This document shows positions 12,760 to 24,481 of a DNA stretch of 64,000 nt, one piece after another. The position numbers and the translations under genes were made by a program. How positions within the stretch are numbered: position 1 is the stretch's first letter; the number at the start of each line of letters is the position of its first letter. Source of the stretch: Brachycybe producta (lineage: Eukaryota; Arthropoda; Diplopoda; Playtdesmida; Andrognathidae); assembly GCA_036925085.1 (NCBI GenBank), contig JAUPFP010000004.1, positions 4,416,001-4,480,000 on the forward strand. The letters are read 5' to 3'. Under the pieces are notes generated by a model. That model saw nothing but the letters and a program-made list of their open reading frames with translations, had not been told where the DNA came from and made no database searches.

Positions 12760-13310
12760 CTAGTGTGGTAACCCGTCATAAATAACGGGAGCAAAATTCA
12801 CAGGCAATTGTGCCCAGCATTAGAATTTCTTTTCCTCCGCCCTTTTATGCCGTCAGACCAAGTAACAAACCCAATTAGAAATTGATGACGTTCATAAAAG
12901 GGCGGAGCAAAAAAAATTCTAATGCTGGGCACAATTGCCTGTGATAAATTCTAGTTTAATTTTGCTACTATTATTTCCTCCCCTTTTTATATTTGAAGGA
13001 GTAAATTAGTTTTTCATTTTCTCTGGTGTGCGCATGCGCGTCATTGGTTCCTTTTTTACTCCTTTCATTTCAATTTCAGTTTTCCCCTCTCACTTTTTCC
13101 CCCTCCACGTTTCTCTCCCCCTACTCTTTCCAACCTTTTCCCCCTCTCCAATTTAATATCACGGGGTTCTTGGATAAGGAGCGTGCAACATATAGTTGAC
13201 CTTGAGGAAAAAAAGTGGTTCATTTATTTAAATTTATATAAATTCCGATGTGCTTACGTGTTTTTGTACAGCGTTACTGAGAGAAAGACAGACGGGGCTT
13301 AATATATATA
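12760..13310 (-). mobile_element. Helitron-like element, copy 1 (contains a captured foldback)
   Basis: Read on the minus strand, the element ends with a hairpin near CCCGTTATTTATGACGGG, about eight bases, then CTAG followed by T. A hairpin, a short spacer and CTRR in front of a T is the 3' structure of Helitrons (rolling-circle transposons). The body has blocks shared with the neighbouring copies: GCGCATGCGC, TTCTTGGAT, CAACATATAGTTGACCTTGA and ATAAATTCCGATGTGCTT. The other end runs into TATATATATATTAAGCC; a 5' TC was not recognised. Non-autonomous, no helicase sequence. Confidence 0.65.
12800..12942. mobile_element. 143-bp foldback with ACAGGC termini, inside Helitron-like copy 1
   Basis: The arms start ACAGGCAATTGTGCCCAGCA and are inverted at the right end. 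They include the TCCGCCCTTTTATG block shared with foldbacks at 51270-51462 and 60151-60556. The flanks GCAAAATTC (791-799) and GATAAATTC (943-951) look like a decayed 9-bp target duplication, suggesting a Mutator-like origin. Confidence 0.7.
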
Positions 13311-13317
13311 TAACTAA

Positions 13318-13671
13318 CTAGTGGGGTAACCCGTCATAAATGACGGGAGCAACATTAACAGGCAATTGTGCGCATGCGCATCGTTTTTTCTTTTTTTTAC
13401 TCCTTTCATTTCAATTTTCGTCACCCCCTCCCACTTTTCTCTCCCCCCCCCTTTTCAACCTTTCCCCCTCTCCAATTTAATATCATGTGGTTCTTGGATG
13501 GGAAGGGTGCAACATATAGTTGACCTTGAGAGAAAAAAAACAGTTCATTTATTCAAATTTTTATAAATTCCGATGTGCTTCAATGGTTTTACAGTGTTAT
13601 CCCAGAAAGAGAGAAAGATATATACATGTAGAAAGACACACAGAGACACAGACCTGGCAAAATATATATAT
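13318..13671 (-). mobile_element. Helitron-like element, copy 2 (tandem)
   Basis: Begins on the plus strand with CTAGTGGGGTAACCCGTCAT and a perfect-stem hairpin (CCCGTCA/TGACGGG), i.e. the minus-strand 3' terminus followed by T. The body matches copies 1 and 3 but lacks the 143-bp foldback. Head-to-tail with copy 1, separated by a few bases after the TATATATA tract. The plus-strand ORF 13366-13566 falls in this repeat and is not a gene. Confidence 0.7.
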
Positions 13672-13673
13672 AA

Positions 13674-14008
13674 CTAGTGGGGTAACCCGTCATAAATGAC
13701 GGGAGCAAAATTCACAGGCATTTGTGCGCATGCGCGTTGTTTTTTCCTTTTTTTATTCCTTTCATTAAAATTTCAGTCACCCCTCCCACTTTTCTCTCTC
13801 TAACCCCTTCTACACTTTCCAACCTTTTCCCCTCCCCCTCCCACTTTTCTCTCTCTCCCCCTTCTACACTTTCCAAAAGAAGAGTTCAACATATAATTGA
13901 CCTTGAGAAAAAAAAACGGTTCATTTATTCAAATTTATATAAATTCCGACGTGCTTTAATGGTTTTTGTTACTCCACACATACACACACAGACCTGGGAT
14001 TGTATATA

Positions 14009-14030
<22 letters not shown>
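13674..14030 (-). mobile_element. Helitron-like element, copy 3 (tandem)
   Basis: Same terminus (CTAGTGGGGTAACCCGTCAT) and body as copy 2, with an internal duplication of the CCCTCCCACTTTTCTCTC block (about 13783-13862). Ends in a TA tract that grades into AAT triplets near 14030-14042. Confidence 0.7.
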
Positions 14031-14040
<10 letters not shown>

Positions 14041-14127
14041 AATTGTGAAGATTTTCAACTAGAGAATTGGCAGATTTGAAAAATTTTCACTTAAGACATT
14101 TAAATGATTTAGTGTACATAACAAACA

Positions 14128-14434
14128 TGATTGAAAAATCGGATTTATTTTATTAAAATTAAATTTTGTTTTTATTTAAGTCAGATTTTTTTTTTCATTT
14201 CTTTAAAATTTCGTAAAAGCTCTTTAAGCCGACTTAGTATTTATATGAAAACCCATTCATAAAGTGTTCAACCGGTTTTTATTCACTTTTTCACGCACAT
14301 TATTATCACAAGAAATTTATTTCACTAAAGAAAAAAAATTCAATTTTTTTTTTAAAAATACGAAAATGTGATTTAAATCACTTGATTTTTATGAAGAAGA
14401 AGAAAAATCAAGTGATTTAAATCAATCCACCCTG
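14128..14434 (-). mobile_element. hAT-like non-autonomous element, GATTTAAATC-ended family
   Basis: The right end TTTAAATCAATCCACCCTG is the inverted hAT-type CAGGGTGGATTGATTTAAA terminus. Just inside it is a local inverted repeat of AATCAAGTGATTTAAATC. The left end is degenerate (GAAAAATCGGATTTATTT) and the target duplication was not found. Confidence 0.65.
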
Positions 14435-14635
14435 AAATATGTAGGCCTAACTTTATAACGTCGACAGCTCATCTTTATAGAAGCAACTCAGGAATAATTT
14501 AAAAAGTTAGAAATTATTTATTTATTATGAAATTAAAAACCGTTAGAAAATGATTGAATTTCATTTTTTTTTATACCAACTTTTGTAATAAAAAATAAAA
14601 ATTAACTGCAAAGGGCCATTTTCAAATTTTATTTT

Positions 14636-14906
14636 ATATATATATTAAGCTTTGTCTATCTGTCTGTCTGTGTATAACGCTGTACAAACAAAGACAAAAA
14701 TGTTTAAGCACGTTGGAATTTATTTAAATTTAAATGAACCGGTTTTTTTTCTCATGGTCCACTTTATGTTGAACTCTCCCGATCCAAGAACCCAAACATT
14801 AGTAAGGGTGCTTTATGAAGTATTTGAATGAAATAACTAAATAATTTTCGTAGCAAAATTAAACTAGAATTTTGCTCCCGTCATTTATGATGGGTTACCC
14901 GACTAG
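14636..14906 (+). mobile_element. Helitron-like element, copy 4 (inverted relative to copies 1-3)
   Basis: Starts TATATATATTAAGC, has the shared GCACGTTGGAATTTATT and GAACTCTCCCGATCCAAGAA blocks, and ends with hairpin CCCGTCATTTATGATGGG, GTTACCCGA and CTAG followed by T. Shorter than the others, with a central deletion. Confidence 0.7.
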
Positions 14907-15837
14907 TTACCATATAATGTTTACTTTGAATGATATCACGAAAACAGTCAATTCCTTCACTAATCTACATTTACCGAACTTTTTAAAGGGCTTTTAAGAG
15001 ATTAATTCTTTTTGATAAATTTGTTATGTTGCATTTTTTTAAAAGTTGAAAATATAGTGAGTGATCTTTCCCCAAATTTTTTGTTAAAACTTAATTACTC
15101 CACAAAAATAGGTTAACTTTTAACTAGAAGAGGTTTTATGTGGCGAAATAATTTTGAAGAGTTCTTTTTCTAATTGGACAAAATGATTCTCTGAATCCTG
15201 ATTTACATATTTTTGCAAATGACAGAGAGAGAGAGAGAGAGAGAGAAGATAAAATAGAAAAATCAATTAGATGAAATTTATGCACCCAATGGTCGTTGGA
15301 TAGTTACACATATAATAATTATGCATAAATACGCATTGCAGTCATTTCTATTCATAAAAGGAACCAAAATCTAATTCCGAGTATAGCCGAAAAAAAAAAT
15401 TAAAAAGGCACTGACACTCTATCCATCCACCCGACCCACCCACTACTCTCTCTCTCCCTTTCTCATTACACAAAATCTGTAAATATATTTATTTAGAAGC
15501 AGCAGCAACACACTCACTCACTCACTCACTCACTGGATCATATATGAAATCAAATTTGGTCATGTTAGATCTTAGTGCTTACCCTCCCCTCCCCCCCTTA
15601 CACCACACTCCCCCGGCCTCCACATACCCCTTGTCCTTTTTAAACATTAATTCAACAAGATCTAATGTAAATATCTTCATCTATTTTATTCATGAGGTGA
15701 AAACTGGAAGAAAACTGGAGAAAAATCTCATTTGCATATCGATTATTAAGACCACTGGGAACAGTGAGGGTCATTTAATATGTTTCAACTTATTTCTAAT
15801 TACTAATTGTAAAATACATCTTCTCCTCTACATTTTA
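14907..15837. other. Intron sequence without genes, simple repeats
   Basis: GA tract at 15224-15247, (CACT)n at 15509-15533, pyrimidine-rich 15420-15460. The ORF 15544-15843 has a low-complexity Pro-rich start and no recognised domain. Confidence 0.45.
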
Positions 15838-16070
15838 CAGTAGAATCTCGGTTATTCGGATTTCGGTAATCCGGACCGGCTTTTATCATAAATTCATAAT
15901 ATAAATGTTTTTTTGAAATTTTTCACTTTTTGACTTTTAACTTTCTGATAGTGAAGGAGGGGAATTAAAAAGTTAAAAAAAAAAAACGACGATTTTCTGG
16001 TTTATCCGAACTTTCTGTAATCTGGACCAATTTCGGTCCTATTTAGTCCGGATAATCATATTTCTACCAG
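15838..16070. mobile_element. pogo/Tigger-like MITE, TA-flanked
   Basis: Terminal inverted repeats CAGTAGAATCTCGGTTATTC and, inverted, CTGGTAGAAATATGATTATC. The interior has further TCCGGAT/ATCCGGA pairs. TA on both sides (15836-15837 and 16071-16072) fits the TA target of the Tc1/mariner/pogo group. Non-coding, 233 bp. Related in its ends to 58688-58900. Confidence 0.75.
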
Positions 16071-17896
16071 TATCTCAAAAGCTTAAAGAAATGCCACATT
16101 TATGAAGAAAAAAAAACCCTGCCCGAGTATTTAAAAATACTAAAATTTGTAGAGATGTCCACCATTTGAGAAAGTATTGATAAATTTTGGAGCTGACAAA
16201 ATAAATGTTACCTCAAGATTACTGGTTGGAATATTAAAACGAGTAGCCTCACACCAAGTCAGTTGCATTAATGTTAGCAGGTTCAGGAGACAATAAAAAA
16301 TTTTAAAAAAGGCTAGCCGTTCGGAGAAAAAAAGGCATGTTTCCATTGGGTTACTATTTACTGCAAAATAATCCTGAATGACCACAGTTACTGTAGTGCC
16401 TATTAGCCAACTTACAAGACTCTTATGTGATAAACTAAGCATGTGTGATACTTCAGGCAAGACTGGCCAATCATTTAATAGAGCACCTCTTCTAATAAGT
16501 TGGTGGCACTGATTGAAAAAGCACAAAACTCCATGTTAGGACTTTGCAACAGGTAACAAAACAAGTTCTCAAAAGCTTCAAAAGCCTCTATAGCTTTTAA
16601 CTTTGGAGTTGTTATATAGTTGCAACACATGCCAAAGATGCACAACAAGGCGAAAAGCTATACATAGAGGCTACAACGAACAAAGACCTATTAAAAAATA
16701 CTCGACTCCTCAATTTAGAAAACTGAATAAGCGCCAAACTGATTAAACACTGAATAAAGCTAAAAAAAATAGATGGTTATTCAGTTATGAACTTATGACA
16801 TTTGTTCAATATGGCGCTTTATCAGCCGCCTTATTCTCATATTACCTCCTCTGTTAGCTGAATTTTAATTTGCTGGTCACTGCATTGCTAAGTTACTTAA
16901 AATAAGCTGCAGGTCCCCCCCCCCCCCCTACTTCAATAACTTCAGATCACCATTCAGTCACATGCTACAGTATATGTTGACAATAATTACTTGAATAGTC
17001 ACTTAGGTGAAATTACTTGAATCACTACTCATTTGCTATTTTGTAGTGACTAGTCGGTCTCCCTTTAGAACCAACCTAAAACAAGAAGCTCATGGCTGCC
17101 AAAAACCCAAATAACCTAACAGAACAATTGGAACACAATGATATAACTTCATAAGACAAATTGAAATAATTCAACCAAATGGAGGAGGATTTTTTTTTGT
17201 GCTGAAACTAAGTTTGCAAGATCTTAATATATTTTTTTAAAAAAAATCTGAATTGAGTGTTTAGATATTCTGAGATAATTTTACACCTGAGTGTGAGTGT
17301 GACATTAATTTGTCACACTTTTATCTCAAACGTCTATTATTTTTTTTGTTGGTTAGCATATCAAGAGAAACATGAGGTAACCGTGGATGGAGTCCGTAGA
17401 TGTCATCCTCCTCCCTTCTTCTCTGATGACCTGTTAATGCTGTTATCATTTCAAAATTGTGTACACCTGCAAAACAGGAGCAGTTATTTACGAACAAACT
17501 TGTACCAAGTTGTTGAAAAACCCATGTTTTAATGTTGTTATGATAAGCTAATTTTGTCATCATCATGTTTTACCCAACCTTAAAATAAGAAACATGGGAG
17601 TTTTCAAAGAATCTAAAATTACAGAAAGAGAGGGGGTGTATGTGGGTGAAACTAGGGTGGAGGAGGAGGAGGAGGACGAGGGGATGAAATCTAAAATGAA
17701 TTTAATCCATTCCAGAAGAAAATGTCACATCAAAAGCAAAAATGGATGATGGGTTGGTTGTATTGAGAAATTGAAACAGCTGGACTTTTTAAAAATGAAA
17801 AAGAGGAAATAATAATGATAAAGGGAAATTGGATTCGATTGGCAACAAATTTTTTCTTAAAAAAGAGGGAGGGGGAGAGAGGGAGAGAGAGAGAGA

Positions 17897-17940
<44 letters not shown>

Positions 17941-18082
17941 AGACCAGAAAAAAAAATGTAAGGGGGTCGTTATAAATTTTTTTTTCTTAAAAAAAGAGGA
18001 GGGATGGAGGCTAATAATCAAAAGAGGTTTCATCTTTCAAAATTCAACATTTTCAATGTCCATATAAGAAATATGATGACGA
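16071..18082. other. Intron sequence without genes; small inverted repeats and GA tract
   Basis: AGCCTCTATAGCTTTT (about 16582) is inverted at about 16652, and AATAAGCGCC (about 16728) pairs with GGCGC..CTTATT (about 16814-16835), so two small foldbacks are likely. C-run at 16916-16929, GA-rich tract 17865-17940. The 128-residue minus-strand ORF at 16140-16526 shows no domain I recognise and no splice context. Confidence 0.45.
17865..17940 (+). repeat. (GA)n-rich microsatellite
   Basis: Interrupted GAGAGA/GGGAGA tract followed by a second purine-rich patch. Confidence 0.95.
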
Positions 18083-18645
18083 CCTCTTTAAGGTGGCTGA
18101 ATAGATATTTATTTTGTTTTTGTCAACAAAATCATCATCATCTTCCCCGGATGGCGCCACTGTAGTGGCTTATGCTTAGCAGTTCCATAGATGTTTTTGG
18201 AATTATTTGAAGGCAAAAACACCCAGCGAACTTTCATTTATAAACAACATAACGAAAAAATTCAAACTGTTTTCAAAACTAGAATGGTAAAAGATTATGT
18301 TAAAAGTTTTTTCATAGCAATATCTTAAAAAATAAACATTTTATAGCAGTTTGAAAATGACCCCCAATTTTAGGTTTTTTCATTGACATTAAAGGAAAAA
18401 ATATTTTCGCCTTTTTCAAACTGTCATAAAAACTTTATTATCTTAAAGATATCATAATGAAAAAACTTTTAGCATTATCAATTTATCACTGACTATTCTA
18501 GTTTCTAAAACCGTTTGAATTTTTTGTAATGTTTCTCTGCTTGAAAAACAAACTTTCTCTGAAAATCGCAGCGCGAGGAAGTGACCTCATTTTCTCCCCA
18601 AGGGGACGAAAATAAAATAAATATATATTCAGCCACCGTAAGAGG
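18083..18645. mobile_element. Long-TIR element of about 560 bp with internal foldback
   Basis: Left terminus CCTCTTTAAGGTGGCTGAAT plus ATTTATTTTGTTTTTGTC. The right terminus, inverted, is CCTCTTACGGTGGCTGAATA plus ATTTATTTTATTTTCGTC, so the arms match over about 40 bp. Inside are two inverted copies of a dispersed motif (AACTAGAATGGT..., 18280-18372 and 18410-18510). No target duplication recognised and no transposase. Confidence 0.7.
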
Positions 18646-20188
18646 AATCTCATTCATTTTCTATGATCACGAAATTTTCATATTTCAGGTTGAAAAAAAA
18701 AATCTATCAAAAAGATAAAAAATCTTATCAAGTTGCAATGATTTTCTCGGTACAAGACATACATTGTACATGACAAGTCACTTGAAATAACACTTAAAAT
18801 ATTCTTAATACGTCCGCAGATTTACAAGAATTCATTTATTATATTAAAATAAAAAACAATTCTTTTAATTTATTTTTTTCAGAAAACAAAACCAAAAAAA
18901 AAACATTTCAGAAAAATAAATTCAAAAAGTTGTTGCAAGATTTTTTTTTTGTTCTTGTTATAAAAGTGAGATTGGAATGAAACAAAGAAAAAAGAGGGAA
19001 AGAAGAATATGGTCATTTTCATAATAAGACAGACAAATCACTAATGTATTTAAAAACAAAACTGGACAATCAATCATTGTGGTGAAAACCTATATTTTGA
19101 CATTAGACGATTAATTACAAACGTCCTTTTTCTTGATGGAGATACAGAGAGAGAGAGAGAGAGAGACTGAAGAAGAAGCTGAGATAATGTGAAAACTGAA
19201 AAAAAGAAGGATGGATGGATGGAAGAAAGAAAGAAGCCCTTGGAATTTAGTTAGTTAGGAGTTTTCTATCTTCATCATCATCATCATCATCATCATCTAA
19301 TATAAGCAAAAATTCAAACTCCTTTAAATGTGTGTCTTAACACTAACTAAAATAGTCTTGAGGGGCTTCACTTTTCTTAACATAAAAAACAAACAAGATT
19401 TTTGCTCGTTTTATAAGAATCATTTATAATATAAAAGATCAATGTGAAGAAACAGAAAGAAAAATCTGCTTATGTTTGCAGCATAGAAGCATGGAGGAAG
19501 GGACCCTAGTATGTCAACCAACCCCCTTCTTCCCCCCCCCCCCATGGGCCATCATGACAACATCAATGCATTAATAATCAAACAAACACAAACTTTTAAA
19601 GAGTTCTTCTTCTTCACCATCATCATCATCATCATCATCATGATGGTGAAGTGATGGAAGAAGAAATCTATATTTTTGTTTTCCTACTAAACTTTCTCTC
19701 TCTCTCTCTCTAAAGCAAACGCTTAATCAGAGCACTTGTAAGTGTGCACTGTTCAATGACATTATGTCATCTCATGACAAATGACGCCTACAAAACAAGA
19801 ATAAAATTTCATTTTTTTAAAAAAAAATTTTGAGAAATGGCGCCAAATGTAGAGAGAACCCGTCAACTACACAGACATGTTTGTCAATTTTTATGGAATT
19901 TGTAAGAAATTACATGTGTTCAACTTGGCAATATCAACGCCCTCATCTACACCAACCAAACAAGTAATAATAATACTAAGTATTAAAATGTGGACACATC
20001 ACAGTACAGTGTGGTCCAAAAGCTACATCAACACCTTAAAAAGCAGGCATGTATGGTGCAATATAGGTACAAATGAAACTCGCAAGTCACAGTGTTGCAA
20101 CCAGCAAACTAACACAATACATTGTAAACATTTACCTAACCTAAGGCCAGTAGCAAAAGAGGCAGCAATTGCTTACAGCAGTTGAATG
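18646..20188. other. Intron sequence without genes, CAT/ATC microsatellites
   Basis: GA tract 19146-19168, GGAT tetramers near 19210, ATC triplets 19272-19297 and 19617-19641. The last lies inside a short inverted repeat of CTTCTTCACCATCATC. Poly-C near 19531-19543. The plus ORF 19877-20185 has no recognisable domain. Confidence 0.5.
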
Positions 20189-20350
20189 CAGGGTGGATTG
20201 ATTTAAAATCACATGCTTTTTTTAATAGAAATTACGAAAAATTGAGATTTTGTTAATTATTATTAGTTAGTACAGCTATAAAATAATATATTACTTACTT
20301 GGACAGTCAATACTGAAGATTAATTTGAAAATGACAACATTTTTTGGAAA
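20189..20350 (+). mobile_element. hAT-like terminus, probably truncated
   Basis: CAGGGTGGATTGATTTAAAA marks the left terminus of the GATTTAAATC-ended family. No matching right terminus could be located, so the right coordinate is a guess. Confidence 0.5.
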
Positions 20351-20798
20351 ATTTCTAAATAATAATTTATAATTATAAAGTTAATAAACAACTAAATGGC
20401 ACGTTTCTTCAAACTGTAATTGTTTCGTATTGTGTATTGCTTTTCCCAAAATCGAAAACGAACAAGTCCAACATTTGTTGGGAATGTTGGATGTTGTAAC
20501 CTATACTGTTTTATTTGAACCATAGATCCAATTTGTCCATTTCAATAAATTGGATCCTGTGTATGCTTACCTCTTCATATAATGTATGTAGCCATTACAA
20601 TTGACAAAAAAAGGACACAGATCCACAAAGAATATGTCCAAAATTTGTAATTTTCATACGTTTACCTGTAACAACCACTTCACTCAAATATGAAGTTTAC
20701 TTTTAATAAATGGATGGTATCAAAACGTTTAGGCCAATCTGTAGTTTCAAATTGAAAAAAAAAAAAAAAAAAAAAGAAAAAACATTGAAGTCACTTAC

Positions 20799-20982
20799 TG
20801 TGTCCGTAAAGTAAATGCTGCACTGGTAATGGAAGAAGGTAAGTTTAACCCTTTAGTAATTTCTCTCCATATCTTCTTGTTGATAACCTCTACCAAACCG
20901 CCCCTTGCTGTGACTAGGTTGTACAATTCGTACAAATCTAACACCTGTTTGGCCATAATCGGGATACGGTTTACAGGTGTAC
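20799..20982 (-). CDS. ARID3: ARID3-family transcription factor, internal exon 2 of 3 (core of ARID domain)
   Basis: This 184-nt exon completes the split Gly (GT), encodes 60 residues and ends with CA of a split Gln codon. It begins TPVNRIPIMAKQVLDLYELY, continues through the block LVTARGGLVEVINKKIWREI and ends SSITSAAFTLRT. This is the loop, central helices and helix-turn-helix part of the ARID that contacts DNA. The acceptor is TTTTCTTCTAAAG and the donor is CA followed by GTAAGT, so the incoming intron is phase 1 and the outgoing one phase 2. From memory, DLYELYNLV and ARGGLV resemble the Drosophila dead ringer form, whereas vertebrate ARID3A has DLYMLYVLV and EKGGLV at these places. I see no frameshift or stop, and every key aromatic and basic position of the family is kept, so the exon looks functional. 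The flanking introns are about 38.4 kb (upstream) and 12.1 kb (downstream). Confidence 0.95.
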
Positions 20983-21746
20983 CTTTAGAAGAAAAAATCA
21001 AATCAAATTAAAAACAAATCAATTATAATTTTTTTTTATCCAATAAACAAATGTGACAATTTGTAAATTACACTTTTGCATTTTACAAACATTTAACTTG
21101 ATTAAATAATTGTTTTATAGAATCATAAATGTACTGGAACTCATTGAACCATCAAGCGGTTCGCATTCTCGTGCCAGCAATAAGTTTTGAAAGTTCTGAA
21201 CCTTAAAATGTGGTTCACTGATGTTTAATTTTATACCAATAACATCATTACATAAGTTGATTCAATCTAAGTCACAGTTAGAAGTTTGTTAAGCAGTGGT
21301 TCAATATAATTAATTGGTTCAACTAAAAGATTCTATGTATGACTGTGGTCAGTCAAGAGTGGTTAATTCCCCCCCCCCCCCCCCACACACACAAAAATGA
21401 ATTTAATGTCACCATTTACTGCAAAATTAACACCTTTTAAAGGGTTTTTTATAGTGTCATTTCGTATTCAAAATATCCGGATTACATTTCCTATGGATAG
21501 CAGCAGCAGCAGCACCTTTGCAATGGACTCAAAATTATGACATAGTTTGAACATCATTTTCAAACCATTATTAAAAACCATTAAAAACAAGTTTATTTTT
21601 TATAGCAAAAAATGGACATAAAAAGGAAGTCATAACAATAATTGCTCTATAAATGAAAAAAATCTTTACAAATTACTTTGTATGCAATTTAAAAATTGTA
21701 TCTTTTTGTGAAAGAAAATAAAAAAAAATATTATTATTATTATTCA
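20983..21746. other. Start of the 38 kb intron (3' side of the intron)
   Basis: Begins with the acceptor tract of the exon at 20799-20982. Contains a C-run at 21369-21384, CAGCAG near 21498 and TATTAT triplets next to the following element. No genes seen. Confidence 0.5.
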
Positions 21747-22309
21747 GGCCATGTTTCCACTTGGCGTCAAAGTTGAATCATTTTAACTTTTCAACTAGTT
21801 GAATTTGATATAAACTTGTTGAAAAGTCAGTCAATCTGGTAAGATTTTTAAGATTGTCAGATTTTTTTTTATTTTGGTGAGTTTGACTGTTTTAGATTTT
21901 TCTTTAAAATATTCATCATTTTAGTTAAATTAATGCATTTTTAATTAGATGTCAATTCCATTTAAGTATAGTTTTACCTAAAAATGACACCATTTTCAAT
22001 GTAAAATATTGACAAGTAGTAGCAGTTTTAAGAGTTTTTGATAAAGAGAGGTAGATGGTGCAATAGGAGTTTTCTCACTTCAATTGACCTAACATACAAA
22101 TCAAACCATTATATAAATGAATAGGCGGGGCCACGTTTGTACCTCTCTCACATCGACTTCTTTTTTTTTCTTGTTCTTCGTAACAGTGAAATTCTGTTAT
22201 CCAACAAATGGAAATGCTTTAACTTATATTTACCATAGTAAAATGCCATTTTTTCTCTGCAGGTGACATTTTAACAGTTTAATAATCTTCACCAAGTGGA
22301 AACAGGGTC
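21747..22309. mobile_element. PIF/Harbinger-like MITE, 563 bp
   Basis: Termini GGCCATGTTTCCACTTGG and, inverted, GACCCTGTTTCCACTTGG. The right flank is TAA, the left TCA, close to the 3-bp TWA target of PIF/Harbinger. The interior (CAATAGGAGTTTTCTCACTT, CCTAACATAC) matches the copy at 57791-58323 in inverted order, so the two are one family in opposite orientation. No coding capacity. Confidence 0.7.
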
Positions 22310-24481
22310 TAACGTTGAATGAACATTATTTTTTTTTTCTCTTCTTAAAAAGAAATTTGTCAAGGTGAAAGAAACGCAGACAAAACATTTTGTCTAATAA
22401 TAATAATAATAATATTCGCATCCAAATTCAGTCATAAATTTTCTCTAAGTTTCTTGAATATTTGACGCTGGTTTTCGTTTTTTTAAAACAAAAAAGAGGT
22501 TTTTTCATATAACTGCTGCTGCAAATGCAGCTGGACTTAACGTATTTTTTATTATTCTTATTATTATAATGAATAAAAATGAAATCACTTAACAAAGAAA
22601 GAAAAAAAAAAAAACAATGATAATTTGTCAAACTATATGAAGGTCTTTTTTATTGTTTATACTATGAACAAAAAGAAGAAAAACATATTCTGATAATATT
22701 GTTGACAAAAACAACTAACTGTGAGGCTCGCGAGCCAAAAAATGGCTCTAAAACTAATAATCCCGCTTTCTCCACCATCCCTCCCTTCCTACTTAATTTT
22801 GGTCCCTAATTCATAGTTTTGTTCTAAAATATCTCATAATGTGAAATTGTATTTGTATTTTCTCTTCTGAAATTCTAAAATTGAAACAAAACTCTTTAAA
22901 TCTTGAGCAAATAGGATCACATTTTAAATAAATTTCTTATCGGCCCTTGGTAATAAAAGACGTTGCCCACAATCCACTTTTCTAACGTCTATATATAACG
23001 AGTTGTAAAAATTCGTTATGAAAATATTCAAATAATAATAAACATTGTTATAAATACTATGCAAATTACTATGACAAAGTTAACCCAAAGTATTTCCGGC
23101 AGAATGACCATCAAAAAATCATAAAAAAAAGTTCAGAATTCAGAGGACACTCTTTTATTTGTAAATAAGTATACATAAAAAAGTGGACAAATATTTTCGA
23201 TAAACTTAATTAGGTACTTTTTTTATAAAAAAACAAACCTGAAAGATTTGAAGAAAAAACAAACCTTTTTTTTTTTTGGTGATTTATAAACAAAAATCTG
23301 ACAAATTAAATTAGTTTTGCTTTTTTTCAATGATAATTCACAAATTGTACCTCATTATTTATATTTTGAAGTTTCGTTTAGAAAATAAACAGTTAAGAAA
23401 AAGCCTTCTAAAAACAGTTTCATTATTATTTTTTAAGTTTTAAATTTAAAGCACAATTTTTTAAAACCGCCATATTCAAGGTTTATTAACTAGTTACAGG
23501 ACATATCCATTTATGTTAAACTAATTATAAATTATAATGGACTAATTAGGTGCACATTGATGGATGAAACAGAGAAAATAAGTCTAAATAAATCATTAAA
23601 ATAATAGTTAGCTACCGGTAATTGATACTTTTTACCTCTAGATAAAATAAAAGAAAAAGAATAAATTGAAGCAATTTTATGAAAAAAAAATTGCAAAATT
23701 CGTTAGAATAGTATAGATGAAAATGGCAAAGTTTGCTATTCTAGTTTCTAATAATGATTTTATTTTCTGGAAGTCGTGTTTATTAATATTTTTGTCGCAA
23801 CTGTGTCAACAAATCCCCTAATGAATGCATCACTGACTAATATAATAAACTAAACATTGGTATGTTAATTGAATATGTTGAATTCAATGCATGTTTCGAG
23901 TCCTTAACAGGGCTCGCTCTCTCTCTCTCTGTAGAACATGTTTATGATTTAAATGCATTTCACTTTGGATCTGGGCTATAATGAACACCATTTACCAGTT
24001 TGGTTCAACTGTAACCATGTGAGCCGCAGTAAAACACTTTCGGGGCCTCAAAGGTCATATGGGATCTTATCCATCAAGTCCCCATCAGCATCACCCTATC
24101 TCCTTTTATAAGCAAACTGGCCCAACATTACTGTGTGCAACCAGAATAATTGAATAGCGCATTAGTAAATGTTGCATTTAAGTTGTATTAAAGCCACTAT
24201 ACTGTGTCCAGACTCCAGACCGCCACTTTCAATGCCATTTTCCAGATACATTCGTAGTTAGAGCACTATTGATGAAAATAAACCACACATATTTATATTC
24301 CTGTTCAATGTCATTTTAAAATTTCAGTTTTTAACTGAAGTGCCTTAACTGAATTTGTTTGTAAAGCATCATGGGTAAGTGCACTTAGCTTAATCCAGTA
24401 TTGAATCCACCTCAGGAGGTGGACTAGCTATTTCAGAATTGAATACTGGACTGGATTGGTCTGCATTCAGACACCATACAT
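22310..24481. other. Intron sequence without genes
   Basis: AT-rich. TAA triplets near 22395. A GGCTCGCGAGCC palindrome near 22733. A short dispersed motif copy near 23735-23752 (CTATTCTAGTTTCTAA). A loose inverted repeat 24394-24462 (CCAGTATTGAAT...AATACTGG). No exon signature. Confidence 0.4.

Noticed and set aside
16140-16526. 128-residue minus-strand ORF
   Set aside because: No domain I recognise, no repeat-family or splice context. Length is not exceptional for 64 kb of intron.
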